A stretch of DNA of 64,000 nt from Rhodospirillales bacterium (lineage in GTDB: Bacteria > Pseudomonadota > Alphaproteobacteria > Rhodospirillales > Magnetovibrionaceae), in contig JANLGW010000026.1 in the NCBI GenBank assembly GCA_024653965.1, positions 59,470 to 123,469 on the forward strand, given 5' to 3'. The stretch's first letter is position 1. Each line of letters starts with the position of its first letter. The notes beneath the pieces were generated by a model. That model worked only from the letters and a program-made list of their open reading frames with translations. It searched no databases and had not been told where the DNA came from. Shown piece after piece: positions 61,309 through 64,000 of the stretch. Position numbers and translations under genes: made by a program.

Positions 61309-64000
61309 TCAGCTGTCGACCACATCCGTACCGTTGCCGTTGTCCGAGGACGAATACCCTTCGCCCGATGCAGGCTGCTCGGCAGGGGCATTGCCCGCGC
61401 CAGCATTGCTGCTGGAACCGAGCGGAGCCGCGCCGCCGTAATCGGCCACGCTATCACCCGCCGTCAACTCGCTGATGTCGTATTGCTCCCCTTCGAACGT
61501 CAAGGTATTGGAGTCTTCGAACATCACCGCCAGCGGATCCAAAGCATCGGTAGAGGTATCGCCCTGGACATTCGTTCCGCCGGTATCGCCCGTGTTGTCC
61601 ACAAAGCCGTCCGGCAGAGCGATGTCGATGCTCGACGTCGTGGTCGCCGCGTCGCCGTTGGGTTCGGTCGAAGTCACCGATACGGAAAGCGAGAAGTCCG
61701 CAGAAACCTCTTGCGTCACCTGCATGGTGAGGCCGCTGAGATCGTCCGCGCCGAGCGTCCAGCTATCGGAAGCCGCATCGTAGGTACCGGCGCTGAGGGT
61801 CGCCCCGCTGGGCACCCCGGCGATGGTCACATCAGACAAGGTTTCCGAACCGTCGGTATCGGTCAGCCCCGTTTCGATGGTGATGTCGTAAGTCAACGTC
61901 ACATCGCCGCCTTCGGTGGGGTTGGAAGCCAACATGTCATCCAGCGAATACTGCCCATCGGAGAACTGGAAGGTCTCGATGCTTTCGACCAAGCTGATGC
62001 CATCATCACCGCCACCCAGGTGTTCCACGATATACTGCGAACCGCCCTTATCGCTGGAAACCTCGGTGATCAGGTATTCGTCACGCGCACCGCTGAACAC
62101 CATGGTGTCGTCGCCGGAACCGCCATCGACCGCATTGTTACCGGAACCCGCAACAATGACGTCTTCGCCATCACCGCCTTTAAGCGTGTCGTTACCCGAC
62201 CCGCCGATCAAGAAGTCGTCGCCGTCGCCGCCCGAGATGGTGTCGTCGCCGGAACCACCGAACAGCACGTCGTTACCATCCTCGCCGTCGATTTCATCAT
62301 CGCCAGCACCGCCGAAGATCACGTCATCACCGTCGCCGCCGGAGAGTTGATCGTCGCCAGCCTTGCCGGAAATCAGATCGTCACCCTTGCCGCCGTCGAT
62401 TTCATCATCCTTCTTGGAGCCGATGAGAACGTCATCCTTGCTGCTGCCATCGTCCTTCTCATCGTCGTCTTTGCCGCCGGACTTACCGTCGTCCTTATCG
62501 TCGTCATCTTTACCGCCGGACTTGCCGTCGTCTTTACCATCATCCTTATCGTCGTCGCCGCCGGACTTGTTGTTATCGTCGTCCTTATCGTTTTCGGCAT
62601 TGTTGTTGTCGCCCGAATTTCCCGGTGCGTCTTGATCGCCGTTGCCGAAGCCGTTGTTCTGGCCACCCTCGTCATCGTCGTCGTTGCCCGAGGCACCAAA
62701 CTGAATATTCGAGTAGTCGGACGGCGTAACCGGAGTGCCGCCATCGACCGTCTCGGTCGGGGTACCCGCGCTCACCGTCAAGGTCGGAGCATCGGCCACA
62801 GCTTCAACCGCCACCGTGGTGGAGGCTTGCGTCGTCGCGCCATCGGCCGAAATCGCCGTGATGTTCAGATCGAACGCACCGGAGAAATTCACCGGTGGCG
62901 TTACCGTCAAGCCCGTCAACTCTTGCGGCGACAACGTCCATTCACCCGTACCCGCGTTGAAGGTACCCGCACTCAACGTAGCACCCGCAGGCACGCCGCC
63001 GATGACGATGCTATCCACCGCCACACCGCCCGTAGGCTCGGCGGTAATTTCGAGCGCGATGGCGTTGTCTTCCAGGCCCGCCGCATCGGTTACGCCGACA
63101 TTTGCGGCATCACCCACCGCCGCAACATCCACCGTAAAGGTGGTGTTGTTGACGGCAGTATCGGTGCCGTCGGTCGAGGTGGAAGTCACCATCAAATCGA
63201 AGCTGCCGCTAAAGTTCTGGGGCGGCGTAATGGTCAAATTGGCCAATTGATCCGGCGTCAGATTCGCCACGTCGCCTACCAAGGTGATGGTATCCGTGCC
63301 GCTGACCAAGATCGCACCCTCAGGGATGCCGCTGATCTGGATCGAAAGCGTCTCTGAGCCATCCGTATCGGTCAGGGCCGAGCTGATGTCGAGAGCGATC
63401 GCCGTATCCTCGGCGCCTGCCACATCGGCAGCAGCCACCGTCGGCATATCCGCAACCGGCGTCACGTCGACCGTCGCCGTGCCCGTGCTCACCGAGCCGT
63501 CCGCCGCCGTGGCGGTGACGTTCAGATCGAACGCACCCGCGTAATCCGCCGGCGGCGTGATGGTCAAGCCCGCCAGATCGGACGGCGCAAGCGTCCACGT
63601 ACCCGTGGCCGCGTCAAACGTACCGGCGCTCAAGACCGCACCCGCAGGCACGCCCGTGATCGTCACCGAAGCCACGTCCACGCCGCCCGTCGAGGTGGCG
63701 GAGATGTTGAGAGGAATGGCCGAATCTTCCGCGCCGCTGGCCGAACCGAGCACCAGACTCGGTGCGTCGTCAACCGCCGACACGCCGACCGTCAGGGTCG
63801 AGCTGGTCGAAGCGCTGTCCGTCACGTTGCCCAAGGTGTCCGTAGACGTCGAGGTCACCGTCAGATCGAAGCTGCCGTTGAAGTTCGCCGGAGGCGTAAT
63901 GGTCAGACCGGTCAACTGATCCGGGGTCAGGGTCCAGGTGCCGTCGCCGTTGTCCGTGCCCGCACTCAACGTAGCGCCCGTAGGCACGCCGCCGATGGTC
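61309..64000 (-). CDS. RTX adhesin with tandem cadherin/Ig-like repeats (5' part outside window)
   Basis: At least 896 residues; the frame is open to the window edge, so the start and N-terminal part are missing. From the visible N-side: four tandem beta-sandwich repeats of about 90-100 residues, each with LTxTPPxNFxGSFDLxVTxxSxD; then an Asp/Gly/Lys-rich stretch (DDDKDDGKDDGKSGGKDDD-type); then nine or so RTX calcium nonapeptides (GGxGDDxLxGG); then one more repeat-like domain; then an acidic C-terminal end, as in type I secretion signals. It should be exported by a system like that at 33206-37006 and form a surface adhesin. LapG could cut it near the unseen N-terminus. Confidence 0.88.
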   Translation of the reverse strand, partial: TIGGVPTGATLSAGTDNGDGTWTLTPDQLTGLTITPPANFNGSFDLTVTSTSTDTLGNVTDSASTSSTLTVGVSAVDDAPSLVLGSASGAEDSAIPLNISATSTGGVDVASVTITGVPAGAVLSAGTFDAATGTWTLAPSDLAGLTITPPADYAGAFDLNVTATAADGSVSTGTATVDVTPVADMPTVAAADVAGAEDTAIALDISSALTDTDGSETLSIQISGIPEGAILVSGTDTITLVGDVANLTPDQLANLTITPPQNFSGSFDLMVTSTSTDGTDTAVNNTTFTVDVAAVGDAANVGVTDAAGLEDNAIALEITAEPTGGVAVDSIVIGGVPAGATLSAGTFNAGTGEWTLSPQELTGLTVTPPVNFSGAFDLNITAISADGATTQASTTVAVEAVADAPTLTVSAGTPTETVDGGTPVTPSDYSNIQFGASGNDDDDEGGQNNGFGNGDQDAPGNSGDNNNAENDKDDDNNKSGGDDDKDDGKDDGKSGGKDDDDKDDGKSGGKDDDEKDDGSSKDDVLIGSKKDDEIDGGKGDDLISGKAGDDQLSGGDGDDVIFGGAGDDEIDGEDGNDVLFGGSGDDTISGGDGDDFLIGGSGNDTLKGGDGEDVIVAGSGNNAVDGGSGDDTMVFSGARDEYLITEVSSDKGGSQYIVEHLGGGDDGISLVESIETFQFSDGQYSLDDMLASNPTEGGDVTLTYDITIETGLTDTDGSETLSDVTIAGVPSGATLSAGTYDAASDSWTLGADDLSGLTMQVTQEVSADFSLSVSVTSTEPNGDAATTTSSIDIALPDGFVDNTGDTGGTNVQGDTSTDALDPLAVMFEDSNTLTFEGEQYDISELTAGDSVADYGGAAPLGSSSNAGAGNAPAEQPASGEGYSSSDNGNGTDVVDS
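62440..62690 (-). repeat. Asp/Lys/Gly-rich low-complexity tract in the RTX protein
   Basis: Encodes repeated DDKDDGKSGGKDDD-type units of 6-13 residues between the beta-repeats and the RTX array. The DNA is a run of near-identical GTCGTCCTT/ATCGTC units on the plus strand, prone to slippage. Confidence 0.8.

Noticed and set aside
61295..61312. Fragment of the three-hairpin repeat (CTAGACTCTAGGGTC) near the RTX stop
   Set aside because: Only about 8-10 bp match each end; could be chance.
62440..62690. Regular short repeats resembling a CRISPR array or minisatellite
   Set aside because: Units are 9-27 bp with no spacers, all in frame in the RTX protein, encoding Asp/Lys/Gly-rich sequence; no cas genes.
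61483..63357. Long 624-codon frame on the plus strand opposite the RTX gene
   Set aside because: A mirror of the repetitive, GC-biased RTX gene. The antisense product is an Arg/His/Val-rich low-complexity sequence, with no start signal.

Overview
This 64 kb window reads as chromosomal DNA of a free-living, flagellated, hopanoid-making alphaproteobacterium, probably of the Rhodospirillales or a close relative. That assignment is an inference from gene order and from the proteins, not from an rRNA gene (none is present). The pointers are the order dgt-argS-SPOR-nagZ-M50-scpA-scpB-tatABC-serS-surE-pcm-M23 on the minus strand, the yajC-secD-secF-Mth938 order, an RpoH with a typical RpoH box, hpnC-hpnD-hpnE, and a MotA/MotB pair.

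Layout. 1-9.5 kb: end of a glutathione S-transferase, a NIT-domain chemotaxis receptor, an alpha/beta hydrolase, a large ankyrin/proline-rich secreted protein, a phytoene-synthase-like protein, Fe superoxide dismutase, a cytochrome c'-like protein and a TetR regulator. 9-14 kb: Mth938 protein, secF, secD, yajC, a DUF815 ATPase and a cold-shock protein. 14-28.7 kb: a long minus-strand housekeeping run (dgt down to a cyclic-nucleotide-gated channel). 29-33 kb: erpA, an AhpD-like protein with an overlapping ECF sigma factor, and a CHASE2 adenylate/guanylate cyclase. 33-39 kb: a type I secretion ABC exporter and HlyD adaptor, then motA-motB. 39-42 kb: a metallo-hydrolase, a SAM hydrolase, rpoH and a 49-residue membrane protein. 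42-43.9 kb: a gene-poor accessory stretch with a decayed tRNA-fMet end, direct repeats and a SEC-C gene. 44-48.5 kb: ispH and the squalene genes hpnE/D/C with an MlaC/HpnM-like protein. 48.6-55 kb: ArsC-like, YaaA, CBS, DksA-like, PhoH, BON, lipoprotein and prfC. 55-64 kb: a LapG-type periplasmic protease divergent from a membrane HD-GYP-like receptor that has lost its metal ligands, a DUF262-HEPN gene pair of defence type, and the 3' part of a giant RTX adhesin that runs off the window.

How the parts connect (inference). The exporter pair (33.2-37.0 kb), the LapG-type protease and the RTX adhesin (61.3-64 kb) together look like a Lap-type surface adhesin system. There is no LapD here; the divergently transcribed degenerate HD-GYP receptor is a plausible stand-in that would couple a cytoplasmic signal, perhaps c-di-GMP, to periplasmic proteolysis. 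This is the most interesting hypothesis in the window.

Repeats. A roughly 123-139 bp three-hairpin element occurs three times (37003, 49066, 53283) with compensatory stem changes. Both of its ends joined together form a 22 bp mini-copy at 14117. Two of the full copies overlap the stop codon of the neighbouring gene through the terminal CTAG. A separate 120 bp element with CGTCATTCC terminal inverted repeats lies next to the DUF262-HEPN pair. No CRISPR array, complete insertion sequence, intact tRNA or rRNA gene was seen.
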